From Aquimonas sp002352135 (GTDB lineage Bacteria > Pseudomonadota > Gammaproteobacteria > Xanthomonadales > Xanthomonadaceae), in NCBI GenBank assembly GCA_035440755.1, contig DAORND010000005.1, positions 1-64,000 of the forward strand: DNA of 64,000 nucleotides, written 5' to 3'. The number at the start of each line of letters is the position of its first letter. Within the stretch, counting starts at the first letter, position 1. The position numbers and the translations under genes were made by a program. Shown in pieces: positions 25,877-34,626 of the stretch. The notes below the pieces were generated by a model that saw nothing but the letters and a program-made list of their open reading frames with translations, was not told where the DNA came from and made no database searches.

Positions 25877-26524
25877 TCAGCCTGCAGGCTGGGCGCTGGC
25901 CGCTGCCACGACCTCGGCCTTCTCGATCACAACCGGTTGCTTCGGCACATCGCGTGGCAAGGGTCCTTGTGCACCCGTTTCCAGTGCGCGGATCTTGTCG
26001 ACGACGTCCATGCCTTCGACCACCTTGCCGAACACCGCGTAGCCCCACAGGCCATTCTGCTCGGAGACAAAATCGAGGCGCGGATTGTCGACCACGTTGA
26101 TGAAGAACTGTGCGGTCGCGGAATGCGGCTCGTTGGTGCGCGCCATTGATACTGTGCCGCGCAGATTGGACAGGCCGTTGTTGGCTTCGTTCTCGATGGC
26201 CGGGCGTGTGGGTTTCAGCTGCAGGTCAGCGGTGAAGCCACCGCCCTGAACCATGAAGTTGTCGATCACGCGATGGAACACCGTTCCGGCGTAATGACCG
26301 TCTTTCACGTAGGTCAGAAAGTTCTCGGTGGATTTGGGCGCCTTGACCGGGTCCAGCTCGATCACGATCTGCCCCAGCGTGGTTGTCAACGCGACCCTTG
26401 GGTTGGCGGGCAGCGCCGTCTCGGTGGGGGTGCTGGCGGGTGCAGCAGGGGTTTCGTTTTGCGCAGAGACGGCACCGGCGAACGCGGCGAGCAGGCTCAG
26501 TCCAAGAGTAAATTGACGCAACAT
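25877..26524 (-). CDS. ppiA: Periplasmic cyclophilin-type peptidyl-prolyl isomerase
   Basis: Catalyses cis-trans isomerisation of proline bonds during folding. The 215-residue protein begins with a signal peptide (MLRQFTLGLSLLAAFAGAVSAQ) and a Pro/Thr-rich linker, then the bacterial cyclophilin domain: VIELDPVKAPKSTENFL, GTVFHRVIDNFMVQGGGF with the catalytic Arg, GTVSMARTNEPHSATAQFFINV and AVFGKVVEGMDVVDKI. The leader indicates export, hence the PpiA-type rather than PpiB-type call. GGAG lies five bases before the ATG. Confidence 0.93.
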   Translation of the reverse strand: MLRQFTLGLSLLAAFAGAVSAQNETPAAPASTPTETALPANPRVALTTTLGQIVIELDPVKAPKSTENFLTYVKDGHYAGTVFHRVIDNFMVQGGGFTADLQLKPTRPAIENEANNGLSNLRGTVSMARTNEPHSATAQFFINVVDNPRLDFVSEQNGLWGYAVFGKVVEGMDVVDKIRALETGAQGPLPRDVPKQPVVIEKAEVVAAASAQPAG

Positions 26525-26712
26525 GGCGTTCTCCAAGGTTGAATTGCGGGGAGCTGGATTGTAGGCATTCCGCTGCGGACATGCGCGGTGCGAGCGCGTT
26601 GTGACCGATGGCGAATGGCGAAGTTCATCCTGCACAGTGCGGTAAGGGCTGAGGCGGTCTGGTTGGTGGGCCTGCGCTACAATCCGCGCCCCCTTCTGCT
26701 GCCGTGCCCGCC

Positions 26713-28107
26713 ATGACTTGCCGTACCCGCTTCGCACCGAGCCCCACAGGATTCCTCCATATCGGGGGTGCGCGCACCGCGCTTTACTGCTGGCTGGAAG
26801 CCAAGCGTCGTGGCGGCGATTTTGTTCTGCGCATCGAGGACACGGATCGAGAGCGCAGCACCGACGAGGCCGTGCAGGCCATTCTGGATGCGATGGACTG
26901 GTTGGGCCTGAATTACCAGGAAGGACCGATCTTCCAGACCCATCGCATGGATCGCTATCGCCAGGTCGCGCTGGATCTGGTCGCGGCAGGCAAGGCCTAT
27001 TACGCCTACGAGAGCAAGGAAGAAATCGAAGCCATGCGTGAGCAGGCAATGGCCGAGGGACGCAAGCCGCGCTACAACGGCTACTACCGCGACCGCAACG
27101 AACCGGTGCGGGACGATCCCAATCGCGTGATCCGCTTCCGCAATCCGGCCGCAGGCAGCGTCATCTTCAACGACAAGGTGCGTGGACCCATCGAGTGGAG
27201 CAACGAAGAGTTGGATGACCTGATCATCTGGCGCTCGGATGATCACCCGACCTACAACTTCGCTGTTGTGGTCGATGACATCGACATGCGTATCACCGAT
27301 GTCATTCGTGGCGATGACCATATCAACAACACACCGCGCCAGATCAATATCTACGAGGCACTCGGTGCCAGCATTCCAACCTTCGCCCACCTGCCGATGA
27401 TCCATGGCGCTGACGGTGCCAAACTCTCCAAGCGGCATGGCGCGGTCAATGTCATGCAGTATCGTGACGACGGCTATCTTCCGCATGCGCTGCTGAACTA
27501 CATCGTGCGACTCGGCTGGTCGCATGGCGATCAGGAGATTTTCTCCATCGACGAAATGATTCAGGCCTTTGATGTCGGCAATGTCAACCGGGCGGCATCG
27601 CGTTTCGATTACGACAAGCTGGCTTGGCTGAATCAGCACTACCTGAAGACCGACGATCCCGAGGCGGTGGCGACGCATCTGCGCTGGCATATTCAGGCGC
27701 AGGGCCTGGATGAAAGTCAGGGGCCAGATCTCGCAGATCTGGTGGTCGCCTTGCGTGATCGGGTCAAGACCTTGAAGGAAATGGCCGAACGCGCGGCCTT
27801 GTGGTTTGCTCCGGTCAGGGACTGGGACACTGCAGCCGTGGAGAAAACGCTTCGTCCTGGCAAGGCCGTGGTCGAGACGGTGGCAGCGCGCTTGAAATCC
27901 TTGCAGGACTGGTCGCCTGCCAGTGTCCATGACGCCTTGCAGGCAACGGCAGATGAACTCGGGCTCGGTATTGGCAAGATCGCTCAGCCGATGCGTGTGG
28001 CCGTGACCGGCGGCGGCGTGTCGCCATCGATTGACCACACGATCTATCTCTGTGGCAAAGCGGGGGCAATTCAGCGAATTGACGCGGCGCTGCAGCATCT
28101 CGGTTAG
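26713..28107 (+). CDS. gltX: Glutamyl-tRNA synthetase
   Basis: Class I synthetase that charges tRNA-Glu. The protein (464 residues from the ATG at 26713) has RFAPSPTGFLHIGGARTA with the HIGH-type motif (residues 16-19), ILDAMDWLGLNYQEGP, the FNFAVVVDDIDMRITDVIRG region and KLSKRHGA (about 237-244) as the KMSKS-type motif, then the helical anticodon-binding domain. It lacks the cysteines of the zinc-bearing subgroup. A GTG at 26704 is an alternative start. A lone gene, divergent from ppiA. Confidence 0.97.
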   Translation: MTCRTRFAPSPTGFLHIGGARTALYCWLEAKRRGGDFVLRIEDTDRERSTDEAVQAILDAMDWLGLNYQEGPIFQTHRMDRYRQVALDLVAAGKAYYAYESKEEIEAMREQAMAEGRKPRYNGYYRDRNEPVRDDPNRVIRFRNPAAGSVIFNDKVRGPIEWSNEELDDLIIWRSDDHPTYNFAVVVDDIDMRITDVIRGDDHINNTPRQINIYEALGASIPTFAHLPMIHGADGAKLSKRHGAVNVMQYRDDGYLPHALLNYIVRLGWSHGDQEIFSIDEMIQAFDVGNVNRAASRFDYDKLAWLNQHYLKTDDPEAVATHLRWHIQAQGLDESQGPDLADLVVALRDRVKTLKEMAERAALWFAPVRDWDTAAVEKTLRPGKAVVETVAARLKSLQDWSPASVHDALQATADELGLGIGKIAQPMRVAVTGGGVSPSIDHTIYLCGKAGAIQRIDAALQHLG

Positions 28108-28139
28108 GATCGGCTGCAGGCAGCTCTGGAGTGGAAACA

Positions 28140-28808
28140 ATGAATATCGGTCGATGTGTGCTGGTCGTGCTGTTGGGGACTTTCGGTTTCGGCACCACGG
28201 TGCAGTGCGAAGCAGCGGAAACCGCGCCCTCTACAACGGCAGCGATTTCCGCGCCCAGCAAACCAGGCCGCAACTATCTGTTGAATCCGCAATTCTCCGA
28301 TGTCGATCCGTTTAGTGGCGAGCCCGCCAACTGGTCGCTTTCGGCGCACGCGACGACCGGCTCCTATCAGATGTCGGCACGCGATGGCGTGCTCAGCCTT
28401 CGACGCGTTGGTCCGGAGGTCTGGGGTCTGGTTTCGCAGAATGTTCCGACCGCTGGATTGGAGGGCAAGACGGTTGAGTTTTCTGTTGATGTCAAAGCGA
28501 ACCTGACCAGCGAGTACGGTGACGAACCGTTTGACATGACGGATCTGCAGGTGATCTTGCGCGGCGTTCGCGCTGGCTCCAATGCCCTGTTTGGCAAAGC
28601 AGATCTGGTCAGTGAACAAGGTCCCGGCATGGACGTTGGTGAGCGCGATTGGCACCGGCGCTCATTGCGCTTCCGGATTCCTTCGGCGAACGAAGCCACT
28701 GGCTTGGAATTGATCGTTTCGATGCAACTGACGCGGGGCGGCGAGCTGTGGTTTCGCGATCCCAAGCTCAGCGTGGTGCGGGTGAAGCCGGACCCGCTTG
28801 CCGACTGA
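28140..28808 (+). CDS. Secreted protein of unknown function, jelly-roll-like
   Basis: A 222-residue protein with a signal peptide (about residues 1-25, hydrophobic VLVVLLGTFGFGTTV). The mature part begins NYLLNPQFSDVDPFSGEPANWSLSA, the pattern (N-P-x-F ... P-x-x-W) that opens many carbohydrate-binding-like beta-sandwich domains, followed by GKTVEFSVDVKANL and RRSLRFRIPSANEATGLELIVSMQL. This suggests one CBM4/9-like jelly roll with no enzyme domain attached. It sits between gltX (32 bases) and zur (50 bases). Ligand unknown; the fold call is inference from the pattern. Confidence 0.7.
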   Translation: MNIGRCVLVVLLGTFGFGTTVQCEAAETAPSTTAAISAPSKPGRNYLLNPQFSDVDPFSGEPANWSLSAHATTGSYQMSARDGVLSLRRVGPEVWGLVSQNVPTAGLEGKTVEFSVDVKANLTSEYGDEPFDMTDLQVILRGVRAGSNALFGKADLVSEQGPGMDVGERDWHRRSLRFRIPSANEATGLELIVSMQLTRGGELWFRDPKLSVVRVKPDPLAD

Positions 28809-28857
28809 GCGGAGGGCCGCAAAAGGTCGCGCCGCCTGCGGTGCTATGATCGGACGC

Positions 28858-29364
28858 ATGAAGCCTGCTATCGCGCCGCAAGCCTGCAATCACCCCGAGC
28901 ACCACGTCCACGAGCCCGCCGAGTATGTACGAGAGGTCGGTCGGGTTTGTATCGAGCGTGGTCTGCGTTTGACCCCGCTGCGCGAGCGCGTCCTGCGCCT
29001 CATCGCTTCTGCGGGCAAGCCTCTGAAGGCATACGCCCTGCTCGACATGATGCGCGATGAGCGTGGTGCGGTCGCACCGCCCACGGTTTATCGGGCTTTG
29101 GACTTCCTGCTCGACAATGGCTTCATTCACAAGCTGGAATCGATCAATGCCTTCGTAGGTTGCCACCAGCCACGCAGCCATCACTCGGTGCCATTTCTGA
29201 TCTGTGACCATTGCCACGTGGCGGTCGAACTGGAAGACGAAGGCGTGACCCGCTTGCTGGTTGAGCAAGCGAGCGCCTTGGGCTTTACACCGCAGGCGCA
29301 GACCCTCGAAGTGCATGGTGTGTGCGCGCAGTGCTCGAAGGGCGGAGACGCGGATGCGGACTGA
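28858..29364 (+). CDS. zur: Fur-family zinc uptake regulator (Zur-like)
   Basis: A 168-residue Fur-family repressor. The N-terminal winged helix has the pattern RLTPLRERVLRLIASAGKPLKAYALLDMM and PPTVYRALDFLLDNGFIHKLES. The dimerisation domain has HHSVPFLICDHCHV and HGVCAQC, giving the four structural-zinc cysteines (C116, C119, C156, C159). The CxxC...CxxC set, short length and N-terminal His/Glu-rich piece (NHPEHHVHEP) suit Zur over Fur. The next gene overlaps its end by 11 bases, and a ZnuD-like receptor and a MerC protein follow, which supports the zinc call. The ATG at 28858 is chosen by family length; upstream ATGs exist. Confidence 0.87.
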   Translation: MKPAIAPQACNHPEHHVHEPAEYVREVGRVCIERGLRLTPLRERVLRLIASAGKPLKAYALLDMMRDERGAVAPPTVYRALDFLLDNGFIHKLESINAFVGCHQPRSHHSVPFLICDHCHVAVELEDEGVTRLLVEQASALGFTPQAQTLEVHGVCAQCSKGGDADAD

Positions 29365-30748
29365 CGGGAGGTGGTCCCGCTCGTGGGTCACCTGTTTAGC
29401 CTTGCTGGTCTTGTCTGGCGAGGCATCGGCGCAGTCCGGCCCGTGGCCTGATCCCACGGCTCCCGAATCAAGCCACAGCGAACTGGTTCGGCGCGCCGAG
29501 GCACGCGCACGCGCTGCTCAACGCCAACAGGCATACCGGGCGCGTGTTTCCAGCGCTGTGCTGGAAGGTCCGCCAGCGCCGGAAATCTTGGCGCTGGATG
29601 AGACCCAGCGTGACGCGGGACCGCCCTTGATCGACCCGCGCGGCGATTCCACCCGCAACGAATTCATCGGTCCACCGCTGGGTGAACCATTCCGGATTCT
29701 CGGTGGCGAGGTGCGTCCAGGAACGCGGGGTCGATTGCAGTGGAATGCCAATCAGGCCTATGCAGGTGGTGAGCAGCTCAGTCCCGTGGTGGTCATCCAT
29801 GGCGACCGACCGGGCTTGGTCTTGTGCCTCACAGCCGGGATTCATGGTGACGAGTTGAACGGGATCGAAATCGTGCGGCGCATTTCCCGCGAGGTGTCGC
29901 CGGAACGCCTTGCCGGGACCATCGTCAGCGTGCCGATCGTCAACCTGTTCGGATTCGGTCGCGGCTCCCGCTATTTGCCGGATCGACGCGACTTGAACCG
30001 CTACTTCCCCGGTTCGCGCTTCGGCAGCATTGCCTCACGCATCGCCGACAGCTTCTTTGAAAACGTGATCAAGCACTGTGACGCCCTGGTCGACTTCCAT
30101 ACTGGCAGCTTTGAGCGGGTTAACTTGCCGCAGGTGAGAGCCGATCTGCGCGAGCCTGCTGTTCTCGAGTTCACTCGCGGATTCGGCGCGGTGACCGTTC
30201 TGCATAGCGAGGGAAGCAAAGGCATGCTGCGCGTTGCGGCTGCCAAGGCGGGCATTCCTGCCGTGACCTTCGAGGTCGGCGGACCAGGGCAACTGCAGGC
30301 GGCGGAAATCGGAACTGGAATCCAGGCGATCCTGACCCTGATACACAAACTGGGCATGGTGCGGGATGCACCAGAGTGGCTGGAACCACAGCCGTTCTTC
30401 TACGAATCACGCTGGGTTCGCGCCGATGCCGGAGGCATGCTGATCAGCGATGTGAAGCTTGGCGAGCGGGTGATCAAGGGACAGCGCTTGGGGCGCGTGG
30501 TGGACCCGCTACAGGATCAGGAGTTTGAGCTGACCTCGGATGTCGCCGGGCAGGTCATCGGCATGGCGCAGAACCAAGTGGTGCTGCCCGGCTATGCGGT
30601 ATTCCACATTGGCGAGACGACCTCCGAGCGCGGTGCCGTCGATGCGGCACAAAGCGGAACGGAGATCGCGCCGTATGAGGAAGACGCACCATCGGATCGC
30701 CGCCTCGGAAGAGAAAGCGCGGAAGGGCTGGAAGACGAGTTTGAGTAG
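29354..30748 (+). CDS. Exported succinylglutamate desuccinylase/aspartoacylase-family zinc hydrolase
   Basis: A 464-residue protein with a signal peptide (LALLVLSGEASAQ). The central domain is of the M14-related AstE/AspA type with zinc ligands H164 and E167 in AGIHGDELNGIE and H249 in LVDFHTGSFER, plus the NRYFPG motif. A C-terminal beta-domain of about 90 residues (GMLISDVKLGERVIKGQRLG) resembles a lipoyl/barrel-sandwich hybrid, common in this subfamily. Family members deacylate N-acyl amino acids, but the export signal implies an envelope substrate that is unknown. It overlaps zur by 11 bases, so it is coupled to the zinc regulator. Confidence 0.85.
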   Translation: MRTDGRWSRSWVTCLALLVLSGEASAQSGPWPDPTAPESSHSELVRRAEARARAAQRQQAYRARVSSAVLEGPPAPEILALDETQRDAGPPLIDPRGDSTRNEFIGPPLGEPFRILGGEVRPGTRGRLQWNANQAYAGGEQLSPVVVIHGDRPGLVLCLTAGIHGDELNGIEIVRRISREVSPERLAGTIVSVPIVNLFGFGRGSRYLPDRRDLNRYFPGSRFGSIASRIADSFFENVIKHCDALVDFHTGSFERVNLPQVRADLREPAVLEFTRGFGAVTVLHSEGSKGMLRVAAAKAGIPAVTFEVGGPGQLQAAEIGTGIQAILTLIHKLGMVRDAPEWLEPQPFFYESRWVRADAGGMLISDVKLGERVIKGQRLGRVVDPLQDQEFELTSDVAGQVIGMAQNQVVLPGYAVFHIGETTSERGAVDAAQSGTEIAPYEEDAPSDRRLGRESAEGLEDEFE

Positions 30749-30800
30749 CCGACGCCCGATGGGCGTCGACTTCGTTGGACCGCGCGGCCCGCTTGCTTGA

Positions 30801-32993
30801 TCAGAAGAACACGCGGATGCCGGTGCCGAGTATGCGTCCGGGCAACGGTGCGCGATCTTTCAGGAAGGAGGTGTGCTGGCGCGCCTCTTCATCGAGCAGG
30901 TTCTGCGCATCGACGAACCACTCGAAACCCAGTCCGCCAACCGTGTCGTGATGCCAGGCCAGATTGGCGTCTACCAGGACATAGCCATCCGATGGCGTCT
31001 CGTAGGCCGCCACATCATCCTGAGCTCGGTAGTTGACGACGCTCAGCGACGCACGCCATGCATTCTTGCGCCAATCCAGATCTGCGCCAACACGCATCGG
31101 TGCGATGCGGGGCAGATTGCCTTCCAGTGATTGCACGCCAAGGTGGTGGTGGGTGTGGTCTTCATGAAAAACCACGACCGCCATGTCGCGACTGCCTTCA
31201 CCCTGTAGCGTCGCCTTGACCCGATCAGCAAAGACGCGCAGATCCCATTCGCCACTGGCGTTGTCCGCTAGCAGGAAGCTGGCTTCGAGTTCGATGCCGG
31301 TGAAGCGCGCATCAGCCTGGCTCCATAGCGCAATAGGAATGCCGCCGTCGGCAAGCACGGTGCCGGGTTGCGACAGACTCTCTAGTTCGCTCAGATAGAT
31401 GTAGTTGTCCATCCAGGTGCTGAACAGGTTGGCGCTTGCTTTGACGCGCTCGCCATGCCAGTGCAAGCCTACTTCGATCTGGTTGGCAATTTCCTTCTTC
31501 AGTGTGTCGGTGCCGATTTCCAGTACGCCCGTCGCGACGTGCAGACCATTCGAGTAGAGCTCTTCCGCTGTGGGTGCGCGTTGCGCGCTATCGAGGCCGA
31601 GGGTCAGATGCAGTTGATCGGACGCGTCCCATTTGAATGCGGCCGATGCGCTGCGGGTATCGAAGTCGCGCTCGATCAAACGGTTTGGTGCAACTTCCTG
31701 AGGGATGGTCTGAATCGCATTCTTGTCAGCGCGTAAACCCAGGTCCACCTTGAAATCGCCGAAGGTTTGTTCGCCGGTCCAGAACAAGCCATGGTCGCGC
31801 GTTTCGGTGCTGGGCACGAACGCCTCTTCGCCGATAGCATCAAACTCGCGGTCGGACCATTGCGCACCCAGTGCGCCCGCGAATCCCAGCACAGGCACAT
31901 GGACAGCCTCAACGCGCGCTTCGCGACTCTGGTTGTCGAAACGCGTCCCGACGTCCTCGCCTTCCAGTTCGAGATGCTGGTAGTCGGTGTTGGCAAACTT
32001 GAAGCGCAAAGTTTCCAAGAAACCGACGTCGTTCAGTCCGGCACGAATCTCATGACGACGCTGGTCCAGGTCAATGGAAACAGACTCGTCCTCGTGCTCT
32101 CCTTCCTCTCCCTCATCACCAGCATGGGTGTGCTCGATGTGCTGGTGGCCGGGTACGCCGTAAAGGGTGTCATAACGGCTGATACTCGCACCAACGAAGC
32201 CTCGCTCACCGATCCAACTTAGGCCGACTGCGCCGGCTTGCGTTTCCAGCGCGCTGTTCGGGAGGCTCCCATAGGCTTCTTCTTCGTGCTCATGTTCGTG
32301 ATCGCCTTCCTCCGCTTCTTCCTCAGCCCGCAGCGCGGCCGACTCGGCGTAGCCGGGAATGTCGTAGTCGTCTGTCTTGCGGCTCAACGCGTCCACATGC
32401 ACAACGATGTTGCCGGTGCGTGCGTCGAGGCGGCCCATCGCGCTGCGCTCGTCGTTGCCGCTGGCAAGGCGCGCTTCGGCGCGACCACTGATCGGCTGGT
32501 CGGGCAAGGCTTCGGCGATTCGTCCGTCGACCACGTTGACGGCGCCGCCAATAGCGCCACTGCCGTACAGCAAGGTGGCCGGTCCGCGCAGAACTTCGAT
32601 CTGATCGGCGAGGAAGGGCTCGATGCTCAGCGCATGGTCGACGCTGACCGCAGAAACATCGCCCGTAGCCAGACCTTCGCTGAGCACTTGAACGCGCGCG
32701 CCATCTTGTCCGCGGATGATGGGGCGTCCAACGCCGGGACCGAAGTAACTGCTCTGCACACCGACTTCATTGGCCAGTGTCTGTCCAAGCGTCGCCTGCT
32801 TGCGGGCATCGAGCTTTTCTCCGCTCAGAATGCTCACCGGCTGCAGAATGTCCTCGGCGTTCTGACGCAATGGCGATGCGGTCACCACCAACTGATCGAG
32901 TTGGCGAGCGCGTTCGGTGTCATGGTTCTGGGCAGCGGCAGTGTGCTGGGCCAGGGCCAGCGTCACGCTAAGAGTCAATGCGCGTCGTTTCAT
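30801..32993 (-). CDS. znuD: TonB-dependent receptor, ZnuD-like, with histidine-rich loops
   Basis: Outer-membrane receptor, 730 residues. Signal peptide (1-22), TonB box (LDQLVVTAS), plug domain (GVGRPIIRGQDGARVQVL, IEVLRGPATLLYGSGAIGG) and a beta-barrel ending in the aromatic residues VFF. Three predicted loops are rich in His and acidic residues: near 230 (GDHEHEHEEE), near 281-301 (HQHIEHTHAGDEGEEGEHED) and near 607-617 (HEDHTHHHLG). Such loops are the hallmark of ZnuD zinc receptors. GAGGA lies just before the ATG. It is convergent with the hydrolase gene and divergent from the MerC gene. Zinc as substrate is inferred from loops and context. Confidence 0.88.
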   Translation of the reverse strand: MKRRALTLSVTLALAQHTAAAQNHDTERARQLDQLVVTASPLRQNAEDILQPVSILSGEKLDARKQATLGQTLANEVGVQSSYFGPGVGRPIIRGQDGARVQVLSEGLATGDVSAVSVDHALSIEPFLADQIEVLRGPATLLYGSGAIGGAVNVVDGRIAEALPDQPISGRAEARLASGNDERSAMGRLDARTGNIVVHVDALSRKTDDYDIPGYAESAALRAEEEAEEGDHEHEHEEEAYGSLPNSALETQAGAVGLSWIGERGFVGASISRYDTLYGVPGHQHIEHTHAGDEGEEGEHEDESVSIDLDQRRHEIRAGLNDVGFLETLRFKFANTDYQHLELEGEDVGTRFDNQSREARVEAVHVPVLGFAGALGAQWSDREFDAIGEEAFVPSTETRDHGLFWTGEQTFGDFKVDLGLRADKNAIQTIPQEVAPNRLIERDFDTRSASAAFKWDASDQLHLTLGLDSAQRAPTAEELYSNGLHVATGVLEIGTDTLKKEIANQIEVGLHWHGERVKASANLFSTWMDNYIYLSELESLSQPGTVLADGGIPIALWSQADARFTGIELEASFLLADNASGEWDLRVFADRVKATLQGEGSRDMAVVVFHEDHTHHHLGVQSLEGNLPRIAPMRVGADLDWRKNAWRASLSVVNYRAQDDVAAYETPSDGYVLVDANLAWHHDTVGGLGFEWFVDAQNLLDEEARQHTSFLKDRAPLPGRILGTGIRVFF

Positions 32994-33006
32994 GCGTTCC
33001 TCGTTT

Positions 33007-33025
33007 GTTTATAACGTTGCATTCC
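33007..33025 (-). promoter_or_regulatory. Candidate metal-regulator operator before the receptor gene
   Basis: On the minus strand this reads GGAATGCAACGTTATAAAC, 14 bases upstream of the receptor ATG. Its first part, GGAATGnnAnGTTAnA, recurs on the plus strand at 33113-33130 in front of the MerC gene. It is partly palindromic around AACGTT. It resembles half of the AT-rich Zur box (GTTATA), but the match is incomplete. Confidence 0.35.
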
Positions 33026-33112
33026 AAAAACAGATGCTCGTCCAGTTCAACAGTCCGGTGACACTCACAGGATGCCTGCGTGGCGGTCCGGTCTGGCGGT
33101 GCAGGCGAGCGT

Positions 33113-33130
33113 GGAATGATATGTTACACT
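33113..33130 (+). promoter_or_regulatory. Candidate metal-regulator operator before the MerC gene
   Basis: Reads GGAATGATATGTTACACT, sharing GGAATGnnAnGTTAnA with the minus-strand motif at 33007-33025. It lies 25 bases before the MerC ATG. Two copies facing outward in a divergent promoter region suggest a shared regulator, most simply the nearby Zur. This is a visual match only. Confidence 0.35.
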
Positions 33131-33155
33131 GTTGCAAATTCTGCGGGAGTCCCCG

Positions 33156-33599
33156 ATGGCTATCACCCTTCCCGAGGTGTCCGTGCCAACTGAAGCCAGC
33201 CCCGAGGTAGCGAGGCGAGTCGATCAGCTTGGCGCGGTCGCTTCGATCGCCTGCGCGATTCATTGCGCGAGTTGGCCGCTCTTGTTGGCGTTGATTCCGT
33301 CGTTGGGCTTGACCTGGCTGGCCTCGGAGTCGCTGGAGCAGGGCTTTGTCGTGTTTGCCACGTTGTGGGCGCTTGGCAGTCTGCTGATCGGTTACCGCCG
33401 ACATCGGGCGTTTCGCGCGTTGACCGTACTGGTTCCTGGCTTGTTGCTGGTCTGGTGGTCGACCTTTGGTCCTTGGCATCACGAAGTCGTTGAGCATGCG
33501 CTCGGTATGACCGCAGGCGGCACCCTGATTGCCATGGCGCATCTGATCAACTTGCGCTTGGCGCACGGTCACGTCCACGATGCGACGTGCCGACATTGA
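33156..33599 (+). CDS. MerC-domain membrane protein
   Basis: A 147-residue inner-membrane protein with four hydrophobic segments. The first has the MerC cysteine pattern in modified form (VASIACAIHCASWPLLLALIP, two Cys spaced C-x-x-x-C), and the C-terminus is His-rich (LAHGHVHDATCRH). MerC proteins were named from mercury resistance, but chromosomal copies next to ZnuD-like receptors occur widely and are thought to act in metal handling. GGGAG is seven bases before the ATG. It is divergent from the receptor gene and shares a short motif with it. Metal specificity is inferred. Confidence 0.88.
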   Translation: MAITLPEVSVPTEASPEVARRVDQLGAVASIACAIHCASWPLLLALIPSLGLTWLASESLEQGFVVFATLWALGSLLIGYRRHRAFRALTVLVPGLLLVWWSTFGPWHHEVVEHALGMTAGGTLIAMAHLINLRLAHGHVHDATCRH

Positions 33600-33685
33600 A
33601 CGGATGGACGCTTGGGTTTTGCGCGTGCGCGGTGACCTGATACCCTTGGCGGCCGTTTCGCATCCGCCGATATCAGGAGAAAATC

Positions 33686-33841
33686 ATGGGCAAGGGTGAT
33701 AGCCGTACACGCAAAGGCAAGATCTACAAGGGTAGCTATGGCAATTCGCGTAGCCACAGTACTTCCACTGTTGCGCCGAAGGTGGCAGTGACGGTCAAGG
33801 CTCCGGTCGCCAAGAAAGCGGCGGCGAAGAAAAAAGCCTGA
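33686..33841 (+). CDS. 30S ribosomal protein THX
   Basis: A 51-residue basic protein starting MGKGDSRTRKGKIYKGSYGN, which matches the THX/Thx family (small peptide wedged in the 30S head). Residues 1-24 are the conserved core; residues about 25-51 are an Ala/Lys/Val-rich tail (VAPKVAVTVKAPVAKKAAAK) longer than in Thermus, as is common in Proteobacteria. A strong AGGAGA ribosome-binding site lies six bases upstream. It lies alone, 86 bases after the MerC gene. Confidence 0.9.
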   Translation: MGKGDSRTRKGKIYKGSYGNSRSHSTSTVAPKVAVTVKAPVAKKAAAKKKA

Positions 33842-33897
33842 GTTGTCGATGACACGGGCTGAAGCCCGGCAGTCGATCCAGCGCCTCGTCGGTATGT

Positions 33898-34626
33898 CTA
33901 CCGGCGGGGCGTTTGTATTTCTGCGTCCAGTGAATAGAGCCGCTCCGGCGTGCCGATATCGTGCCAGCGGCCCTCGTGTCGAATACCCTCTGCGCCTTCC
34001 ATGCGCATAGCGCGTCGTAACAGTGGCGCCAATTTGAATCGTGGCGGCGTCGCGAGCGAGGCCTCGTCGGTCGCGATCTGCGTTTGCCAGTCGTCCCACA
34101 GTGCCGAGCGGTAAGTCCCAATCCCCGAATAGGTCAGTTTCGGTGAGCCTTCTGCGAAGACCTGACCGAATTGGTCGAGGTGGAAATCGCCCGCGGGATG
34201 CTGCGGCGGATTGTCGACCAGCAACAGGCGCGCCAAACCCGCTGGTGATGCGCGCCAGTTGGCAAAATCCACATCGCAGAACACGTCTCCGTTGACCACC
34301 AGAAACTGTTCGCGCTGCAGCAATGGCAGCGCGTGCCAAATGCCGCCGCCGGTTTCGAGCGGAATAGCGCCTTCGTGGCTGTAGAGAATGCTCAAACCCC
34401 AGCGCGATCCATCGCCGAGTGCTGGTTCGAATTGCTCGGCAAGGTGACTGATGTTGATGATCACTCGGGAAAATCCGGCGCGCGCGAGTGCCTCCAGATG
34501 CCATTCGATCAAGCGCTTACCGCCACAGTAAAGCAGTGGTTTGGGGGTATGCGTCGTCAACGGACGCATGCGCTCTCCGAGGCCAGCGGCCAGAATGATG
34601 GCGCTGTCGAGAACGTCGTCGCTCAT
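33898..34626 (-). CDS. murU: N-acetylmuramate-1-phosphate uridylyltransferase
   Basis: Makes UDP-MurNAc from MurNAc-1-phosphate and UTP in the muropeptide recycling route that bypasses the fosfomycin target MurA. The 242-residue nucleotidyltransferase has the signature AIILAAGLGERMRPLTTHTPKPLL, LETGGGIWHALPLL, the metal aspartate in VVNGDVFCDVD, GIGTYRSALW and a C-terminal HDIGTPERL. The ATG overlaps the amgK stop in an ATGA junction, so both are made together, as in Pseudomonas and Xanthomonas. Confidence 0.95.
   Translation of the reverse strand: MSDDVLDSAIILAAGLGERMRPLTTHTPKPLLYCGGKRLIEWHLEALARAGFSRVIINISHLAEQFEPALGDGSRWGLSILYSHEGAIPLETGGGIWHALPLLQREQFLVVNGDVFCDVDFANWRASPAGLARLLLVDNPPQHPAGDFHLDQFGQVFAEGSPKLTYSGIGTYRSALWDDWQTQIATDEASLATPPRFKLAPLLRRAMRMEGAEGIRHEGRWHDIGTPERLYSLDAEIQTPRR

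Noticed and set aside
26677..28140. 487-codon open frame antisense to gltX
   Set aside because: G+C-rich shadow of gltX with no recognisable motifs.
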